A DNA stretch of 64,000 bases, taken from contig CAZRCG010000003.1 of NCBI GenBank assembly GCA_964598565.1, positions 209,494 through 273,493 on the forward strand, written 5' to 3'. Made by a program: the position numbers and the translations under genes. The notes under the pieces are model-generated. The model did no database searches. It was not told the DNA's origin and saw only the letters and a program-made list of their open reading frames with translations. The DNA comes from CAZRCG01 sp964598565 (GTDB lineage Bacteria; Bdellovibrionota; UBA2394). Positions 52,747-62,329 of the stretch are shown here, one piece after another; within the stretch, counting starts at the first letter, position 1; each line of letters begins with the position of its first letter.

Positions 52747-55700
52747 TTTTGTCGTACGTTGAAGCCACAGAAGTATCATAGTGAGTACGAGCCAGAGAAG
52801 AAGACCAAATGGGGCCGATGAATGACTGTTAAGTTGGCAGCCTGAAAAATCCGATCTCGAAGTCGAAGCTAGTAGCGATCGATTGTCGACGAGATCGACA
52901 GGGGCGTCTTGTGCCCATGTCGATTCATAGGCTGTGGCGAGCGACGCTTCATCGCCCTGTATTGCAGGAATATCTCTCACTTGAACTCGAAACTTTAATC
53001 CCTCAATGTTTCTAGTGTAGGGAAGCGTGTTTAACCTCAGAGTATTAACAGCAATCTTATCTTCGTCTAAGGTTCCCTCGAGTTGACTCCAGGGGCCCTC
53101 AAGATCGTCCGGTGAAACCGATATCCAGTCACTGTCGGCAGTTTTTAGTTGAAGACTTAGTTTTCCGTTCGGCTCTTGAAGCGTGAGTCGGCGACCGTCG
53201 ATCGGCCGGAACCGGGTTTTAACGGCCACAAAAACAGTTAAGACATAATCGTCAGAACGTCCCACCGAAAAGTGAAGTATCTTGGGCACATTGTCATAGG
53301 TGCTTTCGCACAGGAATAGACGAGGGTTCAGTGCACGATTGCCTACCGAATCAATGGAAGCTACGCGAGCACAATAGCGTTGTCCTGACTCGAGCCCCTC
53401 GATCGTATATTTTGTAATATCTTTACCAACCGAAATGAGTTGGTTGTCTTCAGTAGGGATTTTAAATTGAGGCTCTCCTGTGTCGGTGAACTGATGAGTC
53501 ACCTGAAGTTCGTAGCGTACAACTTCAGCGCGCTCTTCATCTTTAGGCGGTGGACTCCACCAGAGAGTCAATGCTTCGCCAGAGGCATGGGGTATTAGAC
53601 CTAGCAGCCCGCCAAATCGAGCAGCAATTCGCTCGGCCGCAGAGTGAGACTCTGATACGGCGCATGAGTCCTTCAACTCATTCCCAGCCGAATCTTTAAA
53701 GCATGTCAGGATGCAATAGGGCCTTGTCTCTCTGAGATTGGCCACAGTTCCAAGTGGAACACAGCGATCAATGGCAAGGCGCTCTTGACTGGCTACGGTA
53801 AGCGTATCAAAGGACAGTGTTTGATAGAGAATTTCAACGCCTGGAGAGGATGAGGGATCAAGCTGCGTTGGAAACTGGCTTCGACTGCACGCTGCGCCAG
53901 ATCTTTCTGTGGAGTAAACGATGGCCGTCAGGCTGGGATCCACATCTGTGTCAAGATATTCTTTGCTACCCAAGCCGCAGATAAATCCTTGAGTCAATTT
54001 GGTTGTAGGATGAGTGACGTAGACGGTACGAGTATCGGTGTTAAGGCGAGGGGCCGTGCGATCGTAGAAGGATATCGATTTTGATCGAAGACTCCGATCC
54101 CCGTTATCAAGACTCGTTGAAACAACAAAATAAGAGACCCCTTCGCTAAGATAACGATCGAACGTTGTGCGGCAAAGAGCGGAGGTACATGACAATTTCT
54201 GAGCTAATTGACTATCACGCAGAGCCTTATATTCTTCATCTCTGAACTCGTAAGACGAAAGTTGTGAGGCATCGATTTGGGCGACGCGTTCGTAAGGGAT
54301 GCCGATACCATAACATCGATCTTGATTTTCGACGCTACACTGTGTGAGGGCGTGGCGTCTATAGACGAGATAGCGTTCAACCCCAGCGACCGCATTCCAT
54401 TTGAAGTGTGCCCCTGTCGATGAGGCCAAGGTAAGTTGTGGCGCTGGCAGCTGAATCGAAGGTTGGTAATCGTAAGTGATGGGCGTCGATGGAACACTGA
54501 CCAGCGTCGATATTCCACTTCGTTCTACAGTAGCGAAATAATCTCGCGAGCCAGCGCTGTCATGCAGATTAAGCACGTCGATGGTAGCAAAAAACTCTCC
54601 CGTCTTATTGGTAACGCCGGAGGCAACAAGTACGGGCCCCGATGGCCAGCGCTGATACACACGATAAATCGAATCGGGTTCAGCAGAGCCTTTCAGCGTG
54701 ATAGCACTCTGGCCTGATATCGCTCGGGAAGGAAAGTGAAGTAAGAGAGTGGGAGGAAGAACTCGAGTTTCACTGAGGGTGGTAAAGGTGATCATGCTCG
54801 AAATATAGAGACGTTCGTCGGTTGTAATACAGAGTCGATACGTCGAAGCTTCTCGCAATCGAATTCCCTGAGGCAGCTGAAAAGTATGGGTGAGCCTAGA
54901 GGTCGACGAAAATAAAAAGGGCTCTTCAAGATAGCAGTTTGCTTTGGTCGTCAGATGAATACGGTATCGTGTTTGACTTTCATCACGCTCCACTCGGTGA
55001 GAAAATATGATCTCGGGTCTTAAGGGTGAAATCATCGATTGCCTTGGATAGTCGATAGAAATCGTCGCATATACCCATTGAGGTGCCAGAAGAGTGAGGG
55101 CTAGGGTACCAGTTCGTATAGAGCTGGCGATCGATCGATGGCGACGTGAGCTGAGTTTGTTCGTTAGCCGATGTCTCCAGGCTGCCAAGAACAGTGTCAT
55201 CAGAAGAAACAATATAAGGGAGGTCAGTGATGGCTCGCTCTCATCGAATGACGGCGATGCCGTAGATGCCTTTGCAGAGAGGCTACAACCCGAAAGCGAG
55301 CCCCGAGCATATTGGGTGGTCGTAGTTTTACCCTCAAAGACGGTAAGGCTATCACTTTCACTCAGAGCATAGAAATCTCTTTCAAGAGCGGTCGAGGTGT
55401 CTGACGATAGAAGGCCTGGGGGAGATTTTTTCAGATAAAAGCGCAGCTCAATACGTTGTTCACCCGAAAAATAAGGCAGAGAGTTGATGATAAGCTGGTT
55501 TGTGGAGGCATCATTTTGAAAAGAGCTGGTTCGTAACGGTTGGGCTAGTTCTAAGTCGTGATTGTTAAATAGTTTCCATTCTCCACCGTCTAATCGATAC
55601 TCTAAAGACTCCAAAGTAACGAAGGTGCTTTCTTCACGATCGAGCACGGAAAATCCCACGATCACTCGATACGGCTCATCGAGTTTGTAACCTAAAATAT

Positions 55701-57582
55701 GAACACCTTCTACCCGAGGGCGGTTGTCGAGTGTTTGAGAGCAAACACTGCCGCGAGAACTTTCCACAAGAGAGCCCTCTCGATCTACCGCCCAAAGACT
55801 GACGCAATAATTCTCGGCCGTTTTAAGACCTTCAATACGCATACGGCGTTCATCAATCGCAGCGACAGTGTTCTGAATTATCTCGCCGTTTTGTTCAACT
55901 CGCAGTTCATAACGAATATACCGCTCTTCTACATAATCAGGATCTAGTACTGACCAGCGGACGTCGAGGCCTTCGCCGCTATCAGAGGCTCGCAGCGAAC
56001 TTATCTCAAAAGGTGATCTGGCCGTTTGATCTTTCTGAGTCTTATAGGTAAGAGCCCAGCACGTATTACTTGTATGACCTTGAGCGTCACTCATACATGA
56101 TCGAAAACAGTACGATGTATTCGGCTCTAGGTTGGAGATACGTCCTGCAATAACGCAGGCGCTGGCGCTGCGCTGGCTGCGACTCACCGTATTTAGGGCA
56201 TCGACCTTAAAAGATTTTGATACGATGTCACGAGAAGATGAAAAGGTCGCACTGTTACATTCGTTGGCGGGAGTCCACGTCAAGGTGGCTGTCAGGTCGA
56301 AACTATGATCAATGGCAAGACTTCGTGCCTCATCGAGGGGCTTTCCACAGTGCAATACTTCGACGGATCGTCCTGAAGATCCCGATATCACTGCCAATGC
56401 GGCAGCAGGTGTTACCGCAGGAGCGGTATTGGAATCATCGAATGTCACAATATTGGAGGCAAGACTTTCGTCGCTCGAGCGGCGTGCGATCACGAAATAA
56501 CTGACGCCTCTTTGCTTGTCGGAAGCTGGCAGGTCATTAAGTGTATTGTCTTGAAAATCAATGGACGCTAAGGGCCTGGGTTGAACAACCGAAGCCAGGA
56601 ATCGGAAGGGGCTATCTCGATAACAGGATCGCTCAGGAATATTTTCGGGAGCAGGAGAGGGTTCCGTCGATGGACTCGGTTTAGGTTTCGGTTCTTCGCA
56701 AAATCCGTAGGCAACTCTTCGGTAAATAAAATAGTATCGAGCATTATCCACGGGTTCGATCTGAAACGCGCCTATCGAAGCTTTCTTTGTGACGAAAGGT
56801 TTATTTAATGATTTCGCCGGATCATACCAGTAAGTCACTGGCGATGAGATCGCGGTTTGAGGCGTTCCATCTTGGGTGGGCCGTTCAAACTGAATATAAA
56901 AATCGTAGCGACCTGCGGGCAGTCGGTCGGGTAGCATTACAGGAACAAAAAATTTTCCATCGGCTGATGCGTGCATTCGCCGCACATTCATTTCTAAATC
57001 TCCGCTCGCCGATTTCATATACACTCGGGCCATACTGCCTTCTTCCGAATTATAGCCTCCCACTAAAATGGATCGATTGCCGGCGCGTTGAGTGCTTGTT
57101 GTGTGTGGGCTGGTGAATAAATTACGGGCAGGGCTCAAATCACCACGTGTTGTAAATGAGCTAAAAGCGGCCTGCTTCGATCCTGCTAATCCTGCGTTAG
57201 CGGTGAGGCAGATGTGGTAAGTCGAATTAGGAACGAGATCAAAAGAGCCAGGATCCCAAAAAAGAGATGAGACGAGGGTGTTGGTAACTGCCGAAGATAA
57301 ATCGCAAGGGGCTCTTCTTGATACAATTAAGTTATATGTGACGGGAGCGCCCGGCATGCTCGGCGCCCAGGCATTCCAGCGAATGACTGGTTTAAGAGGT
57401 GTATTTTTTTGGGAGGGCAATGGGTATTGAATGCCAAAAGGTTCTTGCTCAGGTGAATTTTGAGCAAAGGAAGGCTGCAGCGTGCTGGCAAGAACGAAAA
57501 TGGACAAGCTCACGCCCACCAGACAGAAAGCACTGTCCCGATAACTCGTCATGATAGCTTGAAAAATCCCCTCGCGACCCAC
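52696..57582 (-). CDS. Giant FN3-like surface protein, tandem-duplicated, with internal sorting tail and second signal
   Basis: A 1628-residue protein made of two homologous halves. Half 1 (residues ~1-815): signal peptide to SFAQ, FN3-like repeats with Cys pairs, a tail at about residue 764 (LSGCSL), a helix (LTSLILFLLMTLFLAAW) and an Arg-rich end. Half 2 (~816-1628): a new signal-like segment (TGTLALTLLAPQWVYA), the same repeats, and a terminal SGCQL-helix-basic tail. Shared blocks include YFIYRR/YLVYRR and GVSYFV. GTG 57582 has AGAGG upstream; ATG 57552 is an alternative start. It is downstream of eno by 86 bases. No stop or start codon separates the halves. Confidence 0.85.
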   Translation of the reverse strand: MGREGIFQAIMTSYRDSAFCLVGVSLSIFVLASTLQPSFAQNSPEQEPFGIQYPLPSQKNTPLKPVIRWNAWAPSMPGAPVTYNLIVSRRAPCDLSSAVTNTLVSSLFWDPGSFDLVPNSTYHICLTANAGLAGSKQAAFSSFTTRGDLSPARNLFTSPHTTSTQRAGNRSILVGGYNSEEGSMARVYMKSASGDLEMNVRRMHASADGKFFVPVMLPDRLPAGRYDFYIQFERPTQDGTPQTAISSPVTYWYDPAKSLNKPFVTKKASIGAFQIEPVDNARYYFIYRRVAYGFCEEPKPKPSPSTEPSPAPENIPERSCYRDSPFRFLASVVQPRPLASIDFQDNTLNDLPASDKQRGVSYFVIARRSSDESLASNIVTFDDSNTAPAVTPAAALAVISGSSGRSVEVLHCGKPLDEARSLAIDHSFDLTATLTWTPANECNSATFSSSRDIVSKSFKVDALNTVSRSQRSASACVIAGRISNLEPNTSYCFRSCMSDAQGHTSNTCWALTYKTQKDQTARSPFEISSLRASDSGEGLDVRWSVLDPDYVEERYIRYELRVEQNGEIIQNTVAAIDERRMRIEGLKTAENYCVSLWAVDREGSLVESSRGSVCSQTLDNRPRVEGVHILGYKLDEPYRVIVGFSVLDREESTFVTLESLEYRLDGGEWKLFNNHDLELAQPLRTSSFQNDASTNQLIINSLPYFSGEQRIELRFYLKKSPPGLLSSDTSTALERDFYALSESDSLTVFEGKTTTTQYARGSLSGCSLSAKASTASPSFDESEPSLTSLILFLLMTLFLAAWRHRLTNKLSSRRHRSIASSIRTGTLALTLLAPQWVYATISIDYPRQSMISPLRPEIIFSHRVERDESQTRYRIHLTTKANCYLEEPFLFSSTSRLTHTFQLPQGIRLREASTYRLCITTDERLYISSMITFTTLSETRVLPPTLLLHFPSRAISGQSAITLKGSAEPDSIYRVYQRWPSGPVLVASGVTNKTGEFFATIDVLNLHDSAGSRDYFATVERSGISTLVSVPSTPITYDYQPSIQLPAPQLTLASSTGAHFKWNAVAGVERYLVYRRHALTQCSVENQDRCYGIGIPYERVAQIDASQLSSYEFRDEEYKALRDSQLAQKLSCTSALCRTTFDRYLSEGVSYFVVSTSLDNGDRSLRSKSISFYDRTAPRLNTDTRTVYVTHPTTKLTQGFICGLGSKEYLDTDVDPSLTAIVYSTERSGAACSRSQFPTQLDPSSSPGVEILYQTLSFDTLTVASQERLAIDRCVPLGTVANLRETRPYCILTCFKDSAGNELKDSCAVSESHSAAERIAARFGGLLGLIPHASGEALTLWWSPPPKDEERAEVVRYELQVTHQFTDTGEPQFKIPTEDNQLISVGKDITKYTIEGLESGQRYCARVASIDSVGNRALNPRLFLCESTYDNVPKILHFSVGRSDDYVLTVFVAVKTRFRPIDGRRLTLQEPNGKLSLQLKTADSDWISVSPDDLEGPWSQLEGTLDEDKIAVNTLRLNTLPYTRNIEGLKFRVQVRDIPAIQGDEASLATAYESTWAQDAPVDLVDNRSLLASTSRSDFSGCQLNSHSSAPFGLLLWLVLTMILLWLQRTTKLSRPRATKPPTHADKA

Positions 57583-57668
57583 AAAAACCTCTTTCTCTAT
57601 TGTAGAGAATCTTGGTCAAAGTCGGTTCAAACGGGCTAAGCGCTTAGAATCATAGTTAAAAAAAGTCG

Positions 57669-58940
57669 CTACCGGGCAGAAATGCCCGCATAGGGCAGGC
57701 GCAGCGCCTCTTCTAAGCGTAAAAGCTGATTGTATTTCGCCGTACGATCAGAGCGGCAGAGGCTTCCTGTTTTGATCTGGCCACAGCCGGTTCCCACCGC
57801 TAGGTCAGCGATAAACGAATCTTCAGTTTCACCACTTCGATGCGATACCATTGAGCGGTAGCCATTTTTCTGAGCAACGCGCATGGTATCTAAGGTTTCG
57901 GTGACCGTTCCGATTTGATTGAGCTTAATTAAAATGGAGTTTGCGCAGCGCTCTTTAATGCCTCGTTCAAGACGACTGCTTTGCGTGACAAACAAATCAT
58001 CCCCGATCAACTGAGTTCCGGGCAGTTTAGCGGTCAGAGACCTCCAACCCTTCCAATCTTCTTCGTTGAGCCCATCTTCAATGGAAATGATGGGAAAATC
58101 TCGAACCAACTGACTATACATCTCAATCATCTGATCTGAGGAGCGAGTACCCTTGCTCGATTTTTTCATGGCATAGTCTTGGTCGTCGTAAAAGCTTGAA
58201 GCGGCAACATCGAGACCCAACTTAACTTGAGCGCCATAGCCGCTCGATTGAATGGCTTCCATGATGAGCTGAAGAGCTTCTTCGTGACTTTTCAGTCGCG
58301 GTGCGAAGCCTCCTTCGTCGCCAACGGCGGTTACCAAACCTTTGCTCTTAAGGAGTGTCTTCAAGGTATGAAAAATTTCACTTCCCATTCGCAGAGCTTC
58401 AGAAAACGATGCGGCTTCTACAGGAGCAATCATGAATTCCTGAAAATCTAAGTTATTGTCGGCGTGCATGCCGCCGTTAATAATGTTCATGAAGGGAACG
58501 GGCGAGCAAAGTTCTTTTGTTTGAAAGAGATGAGCAATAACTTCCGCTAAGGTTTTCTTCTGAATCAAACTGCTGGCCCGCGTTGCCGCCATCGATACTG
58601 CCAAGGTGGCATTCGCCCCGAGACGAGATTTTTGAGGAGAAGGATCTAAATTAATCATTTTTTGATCGACCTGAGATTGATCGCAAGGGTCTAAGCCGAC
58701 GACCGCTGGGGCAATCTCCTCAATAATATTTCTGAGAGCTCGGGTAACGCCTTTTCCATGGTAGCGCTTGGCATCCGCATCGCGCAGTTCTACCGCTTCA
58801 AAAGCACCTGTAGAGGCTCCTGAAGGCACGGCGGCTCGTGCGACGATGCCCGAATCTAAAATAAGATCGGCCTCTACGGTTGGGAATCCACGACTATCTA
58901 ATACTTCTCGAGCCTTGATGGCTTTAATTCGGTCGGTCAT
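57669..58940 (-). CDS. eno: Enolase
   Basis: Glycolytic enzyme interconverting 2-phosphoglycerate and PEP. SRGFPTVEADLIL, GASTGAFEAVELRD, GDEGGFAP, SIEDGLNEEDW and the signature LIKLNQIGTVTETL with VSHRSGETED are all present. Length 423 is standard. It is divergent from coaD with a 62-base shared promoter region. Confidence 0.98.
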   Translation of the reverse strand: MTDRIKAIKAREVLDSRGFPTVEADLILDSGIVARAAVPSGASTGAFEAVELRDADAKRYHGKGVTRALRNIIEEIAPAVVGLDPCDQSQVDQKMINLDPSPQKSRLGANATLAVSMAATRASSLIQKKTLAEVIAHLFQTKELCSPVPFMNIINGGMHADNNLDFQEFMIAPVEAASFSEALRMGSEIFHTLKTLLKSKGLVTAVGDEGGFAPRLKSHEEALQLIMEAIQSSGYGAQVKLGLDVAASSFYDDQDYAMKKSSKGTRSSDQMIEMYSQLVRDFPIISIEDGLNEEDWKGWRSLTAKLPGTQLIGDDLFVTQSSRLERGIKERCANSILIKLNQIGTVTETLDTMRVAQKNGYRSMVSHRSGETEDSFIADLAVGTGCGQIKTGSLCRSDRTAKYNQLLRLEEALRLPYAGISAR

Positions 58941-59002
58941 AGATTAAAGAAGTAAACCTTGAGTTCTTGAAGTGCAATAGAAATGCCGTCTAGATTTCAA
59001 CT

Positions 59003-59527
59003 GTGAAGAAGCATGCGATTTATCCTGGGTCATTTGATCCTCTAACCAATGGGCATATCAATTTAGTGGAACGGGCCCTTCATATCTTTGAAACGGTCAC
59101 GATAGCCGTATTTATCAATACAAAAAAATCTGTCGTGTTTAGTTTAGAGGAACGCAAATCCATGATTCAAAAAGTTTTTGAGAGACAGCGTCGCGTGAAA
59201 GTCGATTCGTTCTCAGGGTTACTCGTGGATTATGTGGCGACCAAGCGACATGCAACGGTCATCCGCGGTATTCGCACTAATTCTGATTTTGAGTATGAGC
59301 TTGGTATTGCCCAGGCCAATCGGCATTTGCAGGCTTCGTTTGAAACCGTCTTTATGATGACCGATCCGCCCTTCGCATTTTTATCGAGCTCAATGATTCG
59401 AGAGATTGTGAGTCTGGGGGGTTCGACAAAGGGTATGGTGCCAGCGTTCATAGAAAAGGCGTTAACAAAACGCTTGGGGAGTAATCGTTCTCCTCAGTCC
59501 AGAAAAATGAGATCCAAAAAAGGATAG
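59003..59527 (+). CDS. coaD: Phosphopantetheine adenylyltransferase
   Basis: Fourth step of CoA synthesis. The nucleotidyl-transferase motif YPGSFDPLTNGHINLVERAL is at the N terminus, with RGIRTNSDFEYE and the late SSSMIRE motif. The start is GTG. At 174 residues it is slightly longer than the usual 160, with a basic tail (SNRSPQSRKMRSKKG). An aminotransferase gene follows after 18 bases. Confidence 0.97.
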   Translation: MKKHAIYPGSFDPLTNGHINLVERALHIFETVTIAVFINTKKSVVFSLEERKSMIQKVFERQRRVKVDSFSGLLVDYVATKRHATVIRGIRTNSDFEYELGIAQANRHLQASFETVFMMTDPPFAFLSSSMIREIVSLGGSTKGMVPAFIEKALTKRLGSNRSPQSRKMRSKKG

Positions 59528-59545
59528 AAGAAGGAAAAAATTTTT

Positions 59546-60757
59546 ATGTCGTCACACGCCAATTCACTTACCTCGGAAGTTTCGCAGTTTAAAATAGCGC
59601 CGCTCGTTTCAAGTTTTGAAGAGTCGGCCACTCTCGCCCTCGGTGCCAAGGCCAAAAAAATGAAGAGCGAAGGGCGCTCCATCATTAACTTTGGAGTAGG
59701 GGAGCCAGATTTCAATACCCCGGACGATGTGATCGACGCTGCATTTTCGGCCGCCAAAAAGGGAGCTACTAAATATACGGCGGTGGGTGGCAGCCCCCAT
59801 GTGCGAAAGGCTATCGCTCAACGACTTGAGTTCGACTACGGAGTTCCGTTTTCGCCCGACGAGCTGATTTTATCGTCGGGTGGTAAGCAGGCGATTTACC
59901 ATTTCTTGCAGGCAACGCTGTCGCCGGGCGATGAGGTTCTTATATTCTCACCGTACTGGGTATCGTTTCCAGAGATGGTAAAGATGGTCGGAGGTCGTCC
60001 TGTCATTGTGGCGACTAAGGAGGGCCGCCTCGATACGGCTGCGGTGGAGCATGCCATTAGTCCGCGCACTCGCCTCTGTATCTTGAATAATCCGTCCAAT
60101 CCATCCGGAGTCTATTGGACGCGTGAGGAGTTGAGCGCTCTACTGACCATTTTGAAACCGCATCCCATTGGCTTGATGAGCGACGATACCTATTATGGTC
60201 TTTTATTTGATGGGTGTTCGTGGCATTCGGCGCTTGCTATAGATTCGAGCTTCCGCAGCCGAACCTGCGTGATTGGATCGACTTCGAAATCGTATGCCAT
60301 GACAGGCTGGCGTCTGGGTTGGGCGGCGGCCCCGAAGCCGGTCACCGAGGCGATGGTTAAGTTGCAAAGTCAGGTTACGAGTAATCCCTCGTCGCTCGCC
60401 CAGGAGGCCGCACTCTATGCGGTTAGCCAAGGGCATGGGGCGGCAGCTCTATTTGCTCAGCGGTTCGAAAAGAGGCGCAATCTCATGCTGAACGCTCTGA
60501 AAGAAGGCGATGCAAAATGGACTTGGATGGACCCCAACGGGGCTTTCTATGTATTTTTGAAGTTGGGTCCCCTTGTTAAGGAGCCGGTGGCCTCGTTTTG
60601 CGCGAAAGCTCTCGAAAATGCAGGTCTTTGCATGATTCCAGGAGAAGCATTTGGAATGCCGGACTTTGTTCGTTTATCGTATGCGCTTTCGGATGACGAT
60701 ATTGTGGAAGGCATTCGACGGCTAAAAGAGCTTATTTTTGGGAAGTCCATGTATTGA
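59546..60757 (+). CDS. Class I aspartate-type aminotransferase
   Basis: PLP enzyme of 403 residues. Family motifs are NFGVGEPDFNTP, YTAVGGSPHVRKAI, NNPSNPSG, the PLP lysine in GSTSKSYAMTGWRLGW, and the substrate Arg in FVRLSYALS. This is the AspB (subgroup Ib) type, most likely aspartate:2-oxoglutarate, possibly also prephenate. The GAAGGAAAAA stretch before the ATG is a good ribosome site. Confidence 0.93.
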   Translation: MSSHANSLTSEVSQFKIAPLVSSFEESATLALGAKAKKMKSEGRSIINFGVGEPDFNTPDDVIDAAFSAAKKGATKYTAVGGSPHVRKAIAQRLEFDYGVPFSPDELILSSGGKQAIYHFLQATLSPGDEVLIFSPYWVSFPEMVKMVGGRPVIVATKEGRLDTAAVEHAISPRTRLCILNNPSNPSGVYWTREELSALLTILKPHPIGLMSDDTYYGLLFDGCSWHSALAIDSSFRSRTCVIGSTSKSYAMTGWRLGWAAAPKPVTEAMVKLQSQVTSNPSSLAQEAALYAVSQGHGAAALFAQRFEKRRNLMLNALKEGDAKWTWMDPNGAFYVFLKLGPLVKEPVASFCAKALENAGLCMIPGEAFGMPDFVRLSYALSDDDIVEGIRRLKELIFGKSMY

Positions 60758-60790
60758 CTTTCCGTATTTTTTTCGCAAAATTGCCCACTT

Positions 60791-61063
60791 ATGAGCCGAC
60801 GATGTGAGTTAACAGGTAAAGATGTTCAGTTTGGAAACACGGTGTCCAATGCCAACAACCGTAAAAAAACACGGTTTTTTCCGAATCTAACCTGGAAGCG
60901 ATTTTATGTTCCGGAGTTAAAACGATTTGTTCGAGTAAAGGTCTCCCATCGTGGGATTCGAACCATTGATAAATTGGGCGGTCTGTTTCAGGCCTGTCTT
61001 AAATATCGAGAGACATTGTCACCTCGGCTAAAAAAAGCCGTAGGCATTAAGGCAGAGAATTGA
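60791..61063 (+). CDS. rpmB: 50S ribosomal protein bL28
   Basis: A 90-residue protein. MSRRCELTGKDVQFGNTVS, NRKKTRFFPNL, and RVKVSHRGIRTIDKLGGL are the L28 pattern. Only one of the zinc-site cysteines is present, so it is a zinc-free form. There is no ribosome site upstream; TTGACT at 60754-60759 could be the -35 of a promoter that starts transcription close to the ATG. Confidence 0.95.
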   Translation: MSRRCELTGKDVQFGNTVSNANNRKKTRFFPNLTWKRFYVPELKRFVRVKVSHRGIRTIDKLGGLFQACLKYRETLSPRLKKAVGIKAEN

Positions 61064-61067
61064 GGAT

Positions 61068-61382
61068 ATGGTGAGCGCAGCAGGATTTCATGATAGCGAA
61101 GGTCGTGGTGATAGAGATGGACGAGGAGACAAAGGGGCTTTCAATAAGCGTAAGCGTCCAAAGCGACGTATGTCTTATCGTAAGAAACGTCCCCCTGCCG
61201 ATTTGACGTTTGATTACAAAGATATCAGCCGTCTTTCCCAGTTTTTGGGAGACGATGGCAAGATCATCGGAGCTCGTATTTCAGGTTTAAGAGGTAGCCA
61301 ACAGCGAGAGCTTACCTTGGCGGTGAAACGCGCTCGTCATATCGGTTTCTTAAGCACCCTCCGTCGAGATTTTATTCATTGA
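61068..61382 (+). CDS. rpsR: 30S ribosomal protein bS18
   Basis: A 104-residue protein. The S18 core is FDYKDISRLSQFLGDDGKI and RISGLRGSQQRELTLAVKRARHI. It has a basic N-terminal extension of about 40 residues (KRKRPKRRMSYRKKRPP). It lies 4 bases after rpmB; the more usual neighbours rpsF and rplI are absent. Confidence 0.95.
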   Translation: MVSAAGFHDSEGRGDRDGRGDKGAFNKRKRPKRRMSYRKKRPPADLTFDYKDISRLSQFLGDDGKIIGARISGLRGSQQRELTLAVKRARHIGFLSTLRRDFIH

Positions 61383-61394
61383 GTTTCTAAAGTT

Positions 61395-61481
61395 GCCCGC
61401 GTGGCGGAACTGGCAGACGCGCTAGACTCAAAATCTAGTGAGAGCAATCTCGTGTCCGTTCGACCCGGACCGCGGGCACCA
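61395..61481 (+). tRNA. tRNA-Leu (anticodon CAA)
   Basis: The acceptor stem GCCCGCG/CGCGGGC, anticodon stem CTAGA/TCTAG with loop CTCAAAA (anticodon CAA), a long variable arm (GAGAGCAATCTC) and the T arm with CGTTCGACCCG are complete, and CCA is encoded at 61479-61481. It follows rpsR by 12 bases. Confidence 0.95.
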
Positions 61482-61708
61482 TCAAAATTAGAAGTTGCCT
61501 GAGCTTGACCCACCTCCGAAGTCAGGATCCTCACCGAAGCCAAAATAGTGAATCACGCTTGTCGTTATACAGATGGGCTGAGATCTCACGCCAAGACTGA
61601 CTCTCCCGGTCATTCCTCAGTATTGACTTGTTGTGCTGGCGCATCGCATTTGAACTTATTGATTCTCTTTCCATGGGCCATCGATAAAATGAGAACAGGG
61701 GGAGAATC

Positions 61709-62329
61709 ATGAAAGATTATAGAGACTACGGTCGGATGGCGGCGGCTTTACTATTGTTCGGGACTTTTCAGGCGTGTGGAGATGGCGATTCGTCATCTTT
61801 CGCTTCCCGAGAGTTTGGTCAGGGTGTGGATCTCATCGTGTATCGGCCAGAGTTTGCTCTGGTATCGGTAGATATTAAAACGATGTCTGGCAGTTCTGAG
61901 ACATTATCGAGACGCATTAATCTTACAAATGCGGAAGGTGGCAAAGATGCGGTCTCTCGGATTATTGAGAATTCATTGTTTAAACTTGTCGTTAACGGCG
62001 AAGAGGCGATGGTCGCCATCTCTTCGCAAGAGAATATCAGTCATAACCAAACGATTTCTGAGAACAGCCCTGAATGTTCGCTGAGGGGCACCTCGGACGT
62101 CGAGGGCCAGGCGACGAGTCTTGGGCTTGATTTTGTATGGAAGCTATCGGCATCGTTAGATGGTGGAGCCTGCGATGAGTTTCGAACAAAGTTTTCAAGT
62201 TTTCTTGAGAGTGAAATGAATCGCTTTCATCTGAAATCGGTGCGAGATCTATTGGGCTCGGCAGATCTTCTATCAGACCATCGGCAATCGGTTCGAGTGC
62301 GTGTTGAGCTTCGCGGCGTCCGTGAGTGA
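61709..62329 (+). CDS. Lipoprotein of unknown function
   Basis: A 206-residue protein with a lipobox at FQAC after a signal (MAAALLLFGTFQ). The mature part begins with Gly/Asp/Ser and is mainly beta and polar, with a conserved-looking Cys pair (PECSL, GACDEF). No family is recognised. GGGGGAG lies upstream of the ATG. Its last codons overlap the patatin gene, so the two are coupled. The 227 bases before it hold no gene. Confidence 0.65.
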   Translation: MKDYRDYGRMAAALLLFGTFQACGDGDSSSFASREFGQGVDLIVYRPEFALVSVDIKTMSGSSETLSRRINLTNAEGGKDAVSRIIENSLFKLVVNGEEAMVAISSQENISHNQTISENSPECSLRGTSDVEGQATSLGLDFVWKLSASLDGGACDEFRTKFSSFLESEMNRFHLKSVRDLLGSADLLSDHRQSVRVRVELRGVRE

